Shown in pieces: positions 49,601 through 56,978 of a DNA stretch of 64,000 nucleotides. The notes below the pieces were generated by a model. The model searched no databases and was not told where the DNA came from. It worked only from the letters and a program-made list of their open reading frames with translations. Position numbers and translations under genes: made by a program. Position 1 is the first letter of the stretch, and each line of letters begins with the position of its first letter. This DNA comes from Mycobacterium haemophilum DSM 44634 (GTDB taxonomy: Bacteria; Actinomycetota; Actinomycetes; Mycobacteriales; Mycobacteriaceae). Where the stretch lies: contig NZ_CP011883.2 of NCBI RefSeq assembly GCF_000340435.2, forward strand, positions 1 through 64,000, given 5' to 3'.

Positions 49601-50696
49601 TCTGTCGTACGGGGTGCATGTCGTTACCAGCGCCACGGCGTGGTTGGTGGGGCAAAAGCAGCAGCTGGTGAATGTGTCAAACGCACGCATCCAGTTGCGG
49701 CTAAGCAACCCAGACGAAACCCAGATGGGAGAAGGCTTCGAGCGGAGAAAGGCCGCCCGGAATACGTTGGACCGTCCTGGGTTCGGGGTTACCCGGGACG
49801 GCTACGAGTTGCTAGTCGGAATACCTGAGCTGACGACGCCCACCGGTGAGCGAGTGGCGACGCGTGAAATCGGCGCCCTCATAGCTGATTTGACCGGAGC
49901 TGGCAGGCTGGAGAAGTTGGCGCGATTGCCCGAGCGGATTCAGCTCAGTCAGGTGATTGGTACTTTCGTGGACGCCGCCGCGGCTACCGACCCGCTGAAC
50001 ATTCCGTTCGGAATCGGCGAAACTGCCTTGAAGCCAGCATTTTTAGCGACTCGCAGAGTACCCAACATGCTGGTCTTGGGGCGCCAGTTGTGTGGGAAGA
50101 CCACGACGCTGGCGGCGTTTGGACAAGCGATTACCAGCCGGTTCGCGCCCGACCAGGCTCAGATCACCATCGTCGATCCTAAGACATCGCTGATCGGTAA
50201 AATTCAGGGTCCGCACGTGCGTGCGTACGCCTATACGCATGACGATATCGACGCGGTGATCCAGGAATTGGCGGAGATCATGCGTGGCCGCCTGCCACCT
50301 TCGGGTCTGAGCCAGGAAGAATTGTTGCACCGCAGCACATGGCAGGGTCCGCGCCATTTCCTGCTGATCGATGACGAGCAGGAACTCCGGCCGCACGGTG
50401 TGATCGGCAAGGGTGCGGCAACGGCGCCGTTGTGGGGATTGATCGAACGCAGCCGAGAGATTGGCCTACACATCATCGCCGCGCGCCTACCAGGAAACTG
50501 GGCCGGGGTTTCAGTGACGAACCCATTCCTGCAGAAGATGACAAGCTCGCGCGCACCAACACTGTTTATGGATAACGATCCGGCAGCAGTGAAAGTATTC
50601 GGCAGGATCAGCGCGCAGCAACTGCCCCCTGGTCGTGGCCTGCTGGTCACAACCGACGGTGTGGTGGAGGGAGTGCTGGTAGGAACCCCGGAATAG
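46617..50696 (+). CDS. eccC: Type VII secretion ATPase EccC, single-chain form
   Basis: EccC is the FtsK/SpoIIIE-type motor that recognises and exports ESX substrates. The 1359-residue single chain has two transmembrane helices (ILLMIAIPALLVGIVGTLVV, about 38-60; then FPMIGLVGFGTLMFSG) and three ATPase domains. Walker A motifs are GTSGSGKSE (near 500), ATAQRGKSTT (near 860) and GRQLCGKTTT (near 1153); Walker B motifs are LLVIIDEYLELF, FLVIDNFSDL and FLLIDDEQEL. All three look functional. ESX-1 splits this protein in two; the fused form fits ESX-2 to ESX-5. Its ATG lies two bases after the eccB stop. Confidence 0.93.
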   Translation: MSKRGFVRGTRRPPPNVTPVRIAVGAPLALPEREPRNILLMIAIPALLVGIVGTLVVMYASGIRSLQSGFFPMIGLVGFGTLMFSGRFGRGRRISWGEQEKQRRSYLRQLDEDRDEVQRAAHDQRASQLFVHGDPQRLDTVIGGPRMWERRAADPDFLDVRLGIGVQQASESAVSLQWPDVPIAEELEPVTGGALRDFILEQSKIRGIGKLLSLRSKPGFSFIGDDPSELHGLARSILCSLAVYHSPGDLKLMVVTRHPELWSWLVWLPHNQHDEMFDACGLRRLVFASPTELEEALDAELHRKGRGPWTPPVGGSPTSMPSPIESATDLALGPHWVIVDDNVGTPEQWEGVTGQKGMAGITVLRLATRVGVGIGFADANQRFALRNGRLTHRDSFYAMADLLAESTANRYARALARWSPMSAGELSATGSQGGELLRALGITDPRELDVDKLWAESRGRGDHRWAMVPVGVKQGGELQYVIMRAKDFGGYGFHSVVIGTSGSGKSEYFLSLCSGIALTHSPETFIVIFVDMKFESAAQDLQGFPHVAGSLSNLGSDDRHLAERMRKAINGEIARRYRLFKDAGARDANEYEEMRLAGRDLEPVPILLVIIDEYLELFIHHPEWIDLVIHIGQEGRGCNVFFTLGGQRLDLSSLSKVKSNIAFRVALRAETAEDSRDVIGSDSALHLPSKENGYALLKVGPRDLEQFRCFYVSAPFVMPKRPTNANKTVAVSFSQPRSYTWSYQPLSEADSAALAIVDEPEEPDEFLFHSDGFRKRKLVDVIRESLLSHPARPPHQIWLPPLEVSEPIDSLVARWRGKPWDVEYGQNPGLVFPIGIVDIPEEHAQRVHVVDAEMDNVMVVATAQRGKSTTLMALMTSAALMYRPERVTFFCIGASLYPIEELPHVASVVSQTDSEGVSRTVASIEGLIAAREAAFKQYQIDISEFRDRRFGPDAGAATDPDDKFGDVFLVIDNFSDLYDKGAAIGDRVIAIARQGLSYGVHVVTSATAWLVGQKQQLVNVSNARIQLRLSNPDETQMGEGFERRKAARNTLDRPGFGVTRDGYELLVGIPELTTPTGERVATREIGALIADLTGAGRLEKLARLPERIQLSQVIGTFVDAAAATDPLNIPFGIGETALKPAFLATRRVPNMLVLGRQLCGKTTTLAAFGQAITSRFAPDQAQITIVDPKTSLIGKIQGPHVRAYAYTHDDIDAVIQELAEIMRGRLPPSGLSQEELLHRSTWQGPRHFLLIDDEQELRPHGVIGKGAATAPLWGLIERSREIGLHIIAARLPGNWAGVSVTNPFLQKMTSSRAPTLFMDNDPAAVKVFGRISAQQLPPGRGLLVTTDGVVEGVLVGTPE

Positions 50697-50822
50697 ACTG
50701 AGTCGACAGCCAGCGCGGCCCACTTTAGACTCAGACGGCACCGCGGAGAACTTTCGGCGGACCCAAAATCGCCCGAGGGGGGCTTCCTCGCTTGCCGGGC
50801 AACCGAAATTTGGGAGGCGGAT

Positions 50823-51128
50823 ATGGGCGGCTTGTTCAGCATGATTCCCGGCGCCGTGGATTTGTCGTCGGCCACCGAGGCTGGAATCAGCGAGGAGATG
50901 GCGGCCACGACGGCAGCCGGCGCGGCTGCGCTCACTGGGGTGATGCCGATGGGAACTGACGCTGACTCTGTTGCATTCGCGGCCGCGCTCAACGCCGCCG
51001 GAGCGGCCTACCTTGCCGCCACCGCTGAACATGTCGGGCAGCGGGCGGCATTTGCCGGCACACAAGGCTTGGCTTCGGCGACCGGCACCGCCGTCGACGC
51101 GATCAACTCGGGCAACCTCACGCTGTAA
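50823..51128 (+). CDS. PE-family-like protein (ESX-2 PE36 type)
   Basis: The 101-residue helical protein resembles the ESX-associated PE partner: ISEEMAATTAAGAAALTGVM, PMGTDADSVAFAAALNAAGA, YLAATAEHVGQRAAFAG. The ordinary PE motif near residue 8 is not obvious, as in PE36 of the ESX-2 locus. It is followed 9 bp later by the PPE gene, so the pair should form a heterodimer substrate. GGAGGCGG precedes ATG 50823. The 126-bp gap after eccC may contain its own promoter. Confidence 0.78.
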   Translation: MGGLFSMIPGAVDLSSATEAGISEEMAATTAAGAAALTGVMPMGTDADSVAFAAALNAAGAAYLAATAEHVGQRAAFAGTQGLASATGTAVDAINSGNLTL

Positions 51129-51137
51129 GGGACGCCC

Positions 51138-52343
51138 ATGCCCGACCCTAGGTGGACCGGTCCCCCCGAGCTGATAGCGCAGATCTTCGAGGCCGGCAGC
51201 GCGGCGTCGGTAGTCGCCAACAACGTGGTTTGGCTGACTGAGACCGTGAACAAGCAACTGTCGATGGGCCTTTCTGCGGTCAATACCGCGGCTACCGCAA
51301 CACAGTGGCAGGGTTTGGGTGCGGTGGCCTCGATGGTGGCCGCAGCAGGGCTCAACGCCGGATTGCAAACGCTGGTGGGCTGGACAGCAGAGAAGATCAC
51401 CATCACGCAATCCGCGGTGGAGGCGTTCACGCTCGCACAATCTTCCGTCATCCCGGCGGTGGTTTCGTTGACCAACCGGGCCGAGACGCAAGTTTTGTAT
51501 GACACCAACTTTTTCGGTATCAATGGCCCCGCAATCATCGAACGGGAATCGGAATACTACGGCGAACATTGGCCGCACAATTCGAGCGTCGGCTGGGCGT
51601 ATGCCGGCACACTGAGCGCGTTGGTCGCAGCATTGGCCGTTCCCCCGCCTGTCGCCCCGATGGGCGCGACGCCGGCCGCGCCCGCGGCCGCCGGAGAGGC
51701 GGTGGCTCAAGCGGCGGCACAGACAGGCATGAACAACGCGATGCAGGTATCAAATCAGGCCACCCAAAGCGGAGGGCAGACAGCATCGCCGCCGGCCGCC
51801 GCGACCGGTGAGCTTAGTTCACTGTTGCAGCAGCCGATGACGATGGTGCCCAGTGCAACCGAGCCGCTGAACCAGATGCTCAAGACCCCAACTGAAGCGA
51901 TTCAGGGCATGACCAGCCTGCCGCAAGGGCTGATGCAGTCGGTGGCTGGCATGTTTCCTTCGGCTGGGGCACCGAATGCTGCGGCGGCTGAGGCTGTTAC
52001 GCAGCCTGTGTTGGCCGGCGGCGGCACTGCTGGTGGGCTTGGCGCCGCATCGGCGGGCGGCGCGGGTGCGGTTGGTGGCTTCCCCGGCGCCGGACTAACC
52101 AGCTACACCCGCCCCACCAGCAGCTTCGAGCCGGAGACCGGTGGCAGACCGACCGGCTTGCGCGCCGGGGTGCTCAACGCCGCCGAATTACGTAGTGCCA
52201 CAACCTCAACTGGGATGGGTGGGGCCCCAATGCCGGTGTCACCGGCCGGCATGCTGGCGCGCGCAAGCGGCACCGAAACCGACAAGGACGCCGTGACGCG
52301 CGCCCGCGTCGTCGTTGATGGCGATCCAAAGAACCGCAGCTAG
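51138..52343 (+). CDS. PPE-family protein (ESX-2 PPE69 type)
   Basis: The 401-residue protein begins MPDPRWTGPPELIAQIFEAG and ends with the block SYTRPTSSFEPETGGRPTGL, both closely like PPE69 (Rv3892c) at the ESX-2 locus. The N-terminal helical domain (about 1-165, with ATQWQGLGAVASMV in place of WxG) would bind the PE partner, and the middle is Ala/Gly/Pro-rich. It closes the ESX-like cluster. This diverges from the SVP/PPW/MPTR subgroups and is probably an ancestral-type, cluster-linked PPE. Confidence 0.85.
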   Translation: MPDPRWTGPPELIAQIFEAGSAASVVANNVVWLTETVNKQLSMGLSAVNTAATATQWQGLGAVASMVAAAGLNAGLQTLVGWTAEKITITQSAVEAFTLAQSSVIPAVVSLTNRAETQVLYDTNFFGINGPAIIERESEYYGEHWPHNSSVGWAYAGTLSALVAALAVPPPVAPMGATPAAPAAAGEAVAQAAAQTGMNNAMQVSNQATQSGGQTASPPAAATGELSSLLQQPMTMVPSATEPLNQMLKTPTEAIQGMTSLPQGLMQSVAGMFPSAGAPNAAAAEAVTQPVLAGGGTAGGLGAASAGGAGAVGGFPGAGLTSYTRPTSSFEPETGGRPTGLRAGVLNAAELRSATTSTGMGGAPMPVSPAGMLARASGTETDKDAVTRARVVVDGDPKNRS

Positions 52344-52380
52344 CCACCCACCTGCATCGGCGGGATCGGCACCTAGCATC

Positions 52381-52472
52381 GGCCCCGGCTCTCTTCGCGC
52401 TCTGCGCTCATCGACCGGGGCTTGTTCGGAAGGCCCCGGCTCTCTTCGCGCTCTGCGCTCATCGACCGGGGC
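52381..52472. terminator. Two 41-bp repeats forming a bidirectional terminator
   Basis: A 41-bp sequence starting GGCCCCGGCTCTCTTCGCGC occurs at 52381-52421 and again, identically, at 52432-52472. Each copy can fold with a GCCCCGG/CCGGGGC stem. They lie between the convergent PPE and Rv0036c-type genes, and the second runs into the latter's last codons. Stacked hairpins without U-tracts are common mycobacterial terminators. Confidence 0.6.
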
Positions 52473-53235
52473 CGGGTGGGCCGGCAAAGGCTTGCGCGAT
52501 ACTCAACCACCGTTGCGCGTCGGCGCCTGCTGCGGTGATGTCGAGGGTGCGTAGCGCGCGTCGCTGAGTGACCAGCAAGCAGAAGTCTTCGGCGGAGCCG
52601 GTGATGCGTTGGGCGGCGTTGGGCGGTCCCCAGGACCAGGTGTCCCCATGAGGCCCCCGCAGCTCGACGAAGAATGGTTCGGTTGGCGGAGTCATGTCGT
52701 TGACGAAGAAGGCGTAGTCACGGGTGCGCACCCCGAGATGTGCGATCGACCGCAATCGGTTGGTGGCGGGTCGGTTGGCGCCAAGGGCGTCGGCGACATC
52801 AAGTCCATGCGCCCAGGTCTCCATCAGCCGAGCGGTAGCCATCGACGCTGCGCTCATGGGGGGCCCGAACCACGGCAATTTGCGGCCAGCGGGAACTGTC
52901 AGTAGCGCCTCATGTAGGCGTCGGCGCGTCGCTCGCCAGTCGGCGAGGAGTTCGGCCGGCGAAACGGTGGCCAGTTCTTCGGCCCCCGCGTCGACGAACC
53001 CGGTAGGAGCCGCGGCCGCCGCCGTCAGCACCTCGGTAAACCCCGCCTCGTCGGTGACCGCGGTGAAGGCGACCCGGTCGGTCCACAACAGATGCCCGAT
53101 CTGATGCGCGATGGTCCAGCCCGGCGCGGGCGTCGCAGCTGACCAACGCTCGGCGGGAAGAGGTGTCACCAACGCGTCGAGGTCGTCGCTTTCGGCACGC
53201 AGGTCGGCCACGATCGGCGCGGGACCCGTCATCAT
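52459..53235 (-). CDS. Mycothiol-dependent maleylpyruvate isomerase-like protein (Rv0036c homologue)
   Basis: The 258-residue protein has the DinB/MDMPI helical bundle in the N-terminal half: LVTPLPAERWSAATPAPGWT, then IAHQIGHLLWTDRVA with the first metal-ligand His, and MATARLMETWAHGLDVADAL with a second His. The C-terminal part has a TIGR03084-type domain. Such proteins use mycothiol or an unknown thiol; the substrate is not known. Its start overlaps a doubtful small frame upstream. Confidence 0.85.
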   Translation of the reverse strand: MMTGPAPIVADLRAESDDLDALVTPLPAERWSAATPAPGWTIAHQIGHLLWTDRVAFTAVTDEAGFTEVLTAAAAAPTGFVDAGAEELATVSPAELLADWRATRRRLHEALLTVPAGRKLPWFGPPMSAASMATARLMETWAHGLDVADALGANRPATNRLRSIAHLGVRTRDYAFFVNDMTPPTEPFFVELRGPHGDTWSWGPPNAAQRITGSAEDFCLLVTQRRALRTLDITAAGADAQRWLSIAQAFAGPPGPGR

Positions 53236-53453
53236 CGCCTCCGGAACGAATCGTCGGCTGCAGCCGACGGGGAAATCACCCCCTGTACTTTAGAATGTGT
53301 TGGGAAAGTGTCCACCACTTCGCCTGTTTGCACCGAGATTGCCACTATGGTTGCGATGGGCGTTCGAAGCACAGCCTTGACGGCAATCTCGGCGCAGTCC
53401 AGCAACACGTTCTTATCTTCCGCCGCACCGACTGCTCCAATCACATCAGTCAC
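53232..53453 (-). CDS. Hypothetical small protein upstream of the MDMPI-like gene
   Basis: A 73-codon frame starting with GTG 53453 (VTDVIGAVGAAEDKNVLLDC ...) ends by overlapping the downstream ATG as ATGA, and its codon choice is ordinary. There is no clear ribosome site and no recognised domain. M. tuberculosis has a much shorter spacer here. It may be real or a remnant. Confidence 0.25.
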   Translation of the reverse strand: MTDVIGAVGAAEDKNVLLDCAEIAVKAVLRTPIATIVAISVQTGEVVDTFPTHSKVQGVISPSAAADDSFRRR

Positions 53454-53486
53454 GTAGGAACGCCGCGCCGGTTTCCTAGCATGCTT

Positions 53487-54803
53487 TTAGCGATGATGCG
53501 CCGGCAGCCCGCGCCGGCTGAGGATGCTGTGAATGACGAGCCCGACGAGATAGAGCGCCGACCCGAACAGGATAAACGTCGGTGCGTGCCCGTCTTCGGG
53601 AATCACCGTCGCTGCCGCCGTGATCGACACGATGAACGCGACCCAGAACAGTGAATCCTGCACGGCGAACACGTGTCCGCGCAGGGCGTCGTCGACGTCG
53701 ATCTGCACCGCCGAGTCGGCGCACAGCTTGACCGTTTGGCCGGCGACGCCGAGGACGAAGCCGCAGGCCACCATGAGCGGTAGCAGCAGCGCGGCGCCGG
53801 CGATTTGGACGACCGCGGCTGTCGCTAACGCGCCATTTGTCGTGGCGTAGCGCCCCCAGCGGCGCACCGCGGGCGGGGTCAGCACCGTGGCCAGAAAGGC
53901 GCCAATACCCGTTGCAGCGAAGAACAGCAGCACGGTGCCTAGCCCGCCGACTGCGGGGCTCTTCATGTGGTGGACCAGTACCAAGATCAGCAGCGAGTTG
54001 ATGCCGACCACCATCCGGTGTGCGGCCAAGGCAGACATAGTGGCAGCGACCGTCGGGCGGCGCGCCACGGTCCGCGCGCCGTGCAGCCAGCCGGTGATCA
54101 CCGCATAGGTGGCCGACCCGTGGATCGCGAGTTGGGTGTCGTCCGGGCCAAGTACGCGGGCGCCGAACCGTGATGAGAGCAGCACCGCAAGTGAGATTGG
54201 CACCGCGACGGTGAAAATGATTGCCGAAGCGCCCTTGTCGCCGGCGCCGACGAGCCAGCGTGGCACGAGCATGAAGTTGGCGCCGAGGAAGGCCGCGACC
54301 GCGCCCGACGCGGTGGCGACCGAGTTCATCGTGACCACCTGTTCGCGTGGCACCACGTGGGGCAGGGCCGCCGACAAGCCGGATAGGACGAACCGAGCTA
54401 AGCCGTTAGCGAGCAGTGCCGCACACAGCAGCGGCACCTCACCGGCTCCGAACACCAGAATGGTGCCGATCCCAGCAATGAGCGCCAGCCGTCCCACGTT
54501 GGCGCCGACGAGCACCAGTCGGCGATCCCAACGGTCCACCAACGCCCCGGCGAACGGCCCCAGCAGTGAATAGGGCAGAAACAGCACCGCGAAAGCTCCC
54601 GCGATCGCCAGTGGGTCAGCGGCTCGGTCCGGGTTGAACAGCAGCGCTCCGGCCAGCCCCGCCTGAAAGAGGCCATCACCGAATTGACTTGCCACGCGCA
54701 CCTGCAGCAGTCGCCGGAAGTCTGGCAAAGTGCGCACCGACCGCCACACGTCGACGGGTGCGCGCGCGTGCATCCGGGTTTGAATCACTAAATCCACTTC
54801 CAC
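53487..54803 (-). CDS. Major facilitator superfamily transporter (Rv0037c homologue)
   Basis: The MFS permease of about 438 residues has 12 predicted helices. MFS-type loops include FAGALVDRWDRRLVLVGANV (the G-x-x-x-D-R-x-x-R motif between helices 2 and 3) and a related but weaker repeat in the second half. Several GTG codons cluster at the start (54803, 54797, 54788) and ATG 54773 is also possible; 54803 gives a length close to the 441-residue homologue. Substrate unknown; the family includes drug and macrolide exporters. Confidence 0.85.
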   Translation of the reverse strand: MEVDLVIQTRMHARAPVDVWRSVRTLPDFRRLLQVRVASQFGDGLFQAGLAGALLFNPDRAADPLAIAGAFAVLFLPYSLLGPFAGALVDRWDRRLVLVGANVGRLALIAGIGTILVFGAGEVPLLCAALLANGLARFVLSGLSAALPHVVPREQVVTMNSVATASGAVAAFLGANFMLVPRWLVGAGDKGASAIIFTVAVPISLAVLLSSRFGARVLGPDDTQLAIHGSATYAVITGWLHGARTVARRPTVAATMSALAAHRMVVGINSLLILVLVHHMKSPAVGGLGTVLLFFAATGIGAFLATVLTPPAVRRWGRYATTNGALATAAVVQIAGAALLLPLMVACGFVLGVAGQTVKLCADSAVQIDVDDALRGHVFAVQDSLFWVAFIVSITAAATVIPEDGHAPTFILFGSALYLVGLVIHSILSRRGLPAHHR

Positions 54804-54910
54804 GATCGGGGCTCGCCTCGGTCTGCGCCGATCCCACAACACTACAAACAAAATATTCGTTGGCCGTCCTCGTTTGCGCCGGGTGATGTTGCCGGTGGTG
54901 CGATGATGGT

Positions 54911-55519
54911 GTGGTGCCCCAGCCCGAAGATCCCGAAGACTACGCTGCACCCGCCGCGCAGCGGGTGCGCGCGGGTACGTTGCTGTTAGCCAACACAGAT
55001 CTTCTTGAACCGACGTTTCGGCGCAGCGTGATCTACATCGTCGAGCACAACGAGGGCGGCACCTTGGGCGTGGTGCTCAATCGGCCCAGCGAGACCGCGG
55101 TCTACAACGTGTTACCGCAATGGGCGAAACTGGCGGCCAAACCGAAGACGATGTTCATCGGGGGGCCGGTGAAGCGTGACGCGGCCCTGTGTCTAGCGGT
55201 GCTGCGGGTCGGCGCTGATCCGCACGGCGTCGCGGGTCTACGGCATGTGTCGGGCCGGCTGGTGATGGTCGATCTGGATGCCGAACCGGATCTGATCGCA
55301 CCACTGGTGGAGGGGCTACGAATCTTCGCGGGGTACTCGGGCTGGACCATTGGTCAGCTCGAAGGCGAAATTGAGCGTGACGACTGGATTGTGTTGTCGG
55401 CGTTGCCATCTGATGTCATGGTTGGGCAGCGGGCCGATCTGTGGGGCCAGGTGCTGCGTCGGCAACCGTTGCCGCTGTCGCTGCTTGCGACCCACCCGAT
55501 CGATGTCAGCCGGAACTAA
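54911..55519 (+). CDS. YqgE/AlgH family protein (Rv0038 homologue)
   Basis: The 202-residue protein is a complete UPF0301 member: RVRAGTLLLANTDLLEPTFR, VIYIVEHNEGGTLGVVLNRP, FIGGPVKRDAALCL and the motif FAGYSGWTIGQLEGEIERDDW. Cellular role unresolved; some relatives affect transcription. The length equals that of Rv0038. GTG 54911. Its stop overlaps that of the convergent transporter gene by four bases. Confidence 0.9.
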   Translation: MVPQPEDPEDYAAPAAQRVRAGTLLLANTDLLEPTFRRSVIYIVEHNEGGTLGVVLNRPSETAVYNVLPQWAKLAAKPKTMFIGGPVKRDAALCLAVLRVGADPHGVAGLRHVSGRLVMVDLDAEPDLIAPLVEGLRIFAGYSGWTIGQLEGEIERDDWIVLSALPSDVMVGQRADLWGQVLRRQPLPLSLLATHPIDVSRN

Positions 55520-56538
55520 AGGGCTTCTCCCAGCGCGGACGCCGGCACGGCTACCGCATCGGTTTCGTCGACTCGGTCCCGTGCCAATCTGCTGGCGATC
55601 AACGCGCATGCCACCAGTTGAACCTGGTGAAAAATGATGAGCGGCAACATGGTTAACCCGACTGTGGCGGCGGGGAAAAGCACCAGCGCCATCGGGAGGC
55701 CGGATGCCAGACTCTTATTTGAACCACAGAACAGCAGGACGATCGCGTCGCGTCGGTCGAGTTGGGCAAGTTGGCCGATCACCCCGGTGCAGACCAGCAT
55801 CACCGCAAGCAGCACGGTGTCGACGGCGATAACCAAGATCAACCGCCACGGATCGATGCTGACCCAGATTCCTTTGACCACGCCCATCGAGAAAGCCGTG
55901 TACACCACCAGCAGGATGGAGCCGCGGTCGACCACCTTGAACAACGGCGCATAGCGGGCGACGGTCGCTGCGATCCATGGCCGCATCAGCTGGCCGGCCC
56001 CGAACGGCAGCAACAGTTGCAGCACAACATCGCGGATCGAAGCACCATCCAGGCGCGGCACGCCACTGGTATTCATCAGCAGCACCACCAGCAGTGGGGT
56101 CAGCACCACGCCCAAGATGTTGGACAACGATGCGCTCATGATGGCGGCCGAGATGTGGCCCCGTGCGATCGAAGTAAACGCAATCGAAGACCGCACCGTC
56201 GACGGGATGAGGCAGAGAAACAACACTCCGTTATACAGGTCAATGGTCAGCACCGAGGGCACCAACGATCGAGCGGCCAACCCAAGCACCGGGAAAATCA
56301 CGAACGTGGCGGCCAGCACTAACCAGTGCAGCCGCCACTGACGGACACCGTGCCAGGCCTGCTGCGGCGACACCCGGGCGCCGTAGAGGAAGAACAGCAC
56401 GGCGATGACCGCCTTCGTGGCGAAAGACACGGTTCCGGCCGCCGCACCGTGGGTCGGCAGCAGGCCAGCAAGTGCCGCGGTTGCGCCTACTGCCAGTAAA
56501 AAGGTGTCGACCGGGACCGCCCTTAGCCGCTTCACCAC
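55516..56538 (-). CDS. Bile-acid:sodium symporter-like membrane transporter (SBF-like)
   Basis: This protein of about 340 residues has roughly ten helices and the SBF/YfeH-like features: FFLYGARVSPQQAWHGVRQW, LIPSTVRSSIAFTSIARGHI, SASLSNILGVVLTPLL and LLFCGSNKSLASGLPMALVL with the Na-site Asn/Ser/Lys residues. The substrate is unknown; relatives carry organic anions. GTG 56538 keeps it 19 bp after the Rv0039c stop; a longer open frame upstream overlaps that gene. It is not at this place in M. tuberculosis. Confidence 0.85.
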   Translation of the reverse strand: MVKRLRAVPVDTFLLAVGATAALAGLLPTHGAAAGTVSFATKAVIAVLFFLYGARVSPQQAWHGVRQWRLHWLVLAATFVIFPVLGLAARSLVPSVLTIDLYNGVLFLCLIPSTVRSSIAFTSIARGHISAAIMSASLSNILGVVLTPLLVVLLMNTSGVPRLDGASIRDVVLQLLLPFGAGQLMRPWIAATVARYAPLFKVVDRGSILLVVYTAFSMGVVKGIWVSIDPWRLILVIAVDTVLLAVMLVCTGVIGQLAQLDRRDAIVLLFCGSNKSLASGLPMALVLFPAATVGLTMLPLIIFHQVQLVACALIASRLARDRVDETDAVAVPASALGEAL

Positions 56539-56557
56539 GACGTCCGCAACAGGCAGC

Positions 56558-56899
56558 TTAATGGCAGGACTGGGTGCAGCCGGCGCAGTTCTCGCCGCAA
56601 CCGTTCGCTGCTGCCTGGTGGCGTAACGCGTATCGCGCGCTCTGCCACGAGCCGGTAGCCAGGGTGCCGACGGCCCCTGCGACACAAACGGCCATCACTA
56701 CCAGGGCGGTGTGCGCGGCCACGGCCAGGGCCACCACACCACCGGCGGCTAGCATGATCGCGGCCGCCAACTGCGTCGGCGCCATGGCGCGCAGCGCCAG
56801 CTGCGTGGGTTCGACGGTCTGGTTGTGGGTGAGTGCCCAGGTTCCGAACACGGCGCATACCGCCGCCGCACACACGCACAGTGCGCCCGCTATCAACAT
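56558..56899 (-). CDS. Four-helix membrane protein (Rv0039c homologue)
   Basis: The 113-residue protein has four hydrophobic segments (LIAGALCVCAAAVCAVFGTW, LAAAIMLAAGGVVALAVAAH, TALVVMAVCVAGAVGTLATG and a weaker first turn), and a cysteine-rich end CGENCAGCTQSC. The tail suggests metal or disulfide chemistry. Its place next to mtc28 matches Rv0039c. Function unknown. Confidence 0.78.
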   Translation of the reverse strand: MLIAGALCVCAAAVCAVFGTWALTHNQTVEPTQLALRAMAPTQLAAAIMLAAGGVVALAVAAHTALVVMAVCVAGAVGTLATGSWQSARYALRHQAAANGCGENCAGCTQSCH

Positions 56900-56978
56900 G
56901 TGTCAACAATACGAGTCCACTAGTGAGTTCGCTTGCCTGGCTCCCAGTCGGCCACCCGGAGTCGGTGTGGTCGCCAAC

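Noticed and set aside
50511..51710. 399-codon minus-strand frame across the eccC end, PE and PPE genes
   Set aside because: It is composed of Arg/Gly-rich antisense sequence crossing three well-supported genes; no domain.
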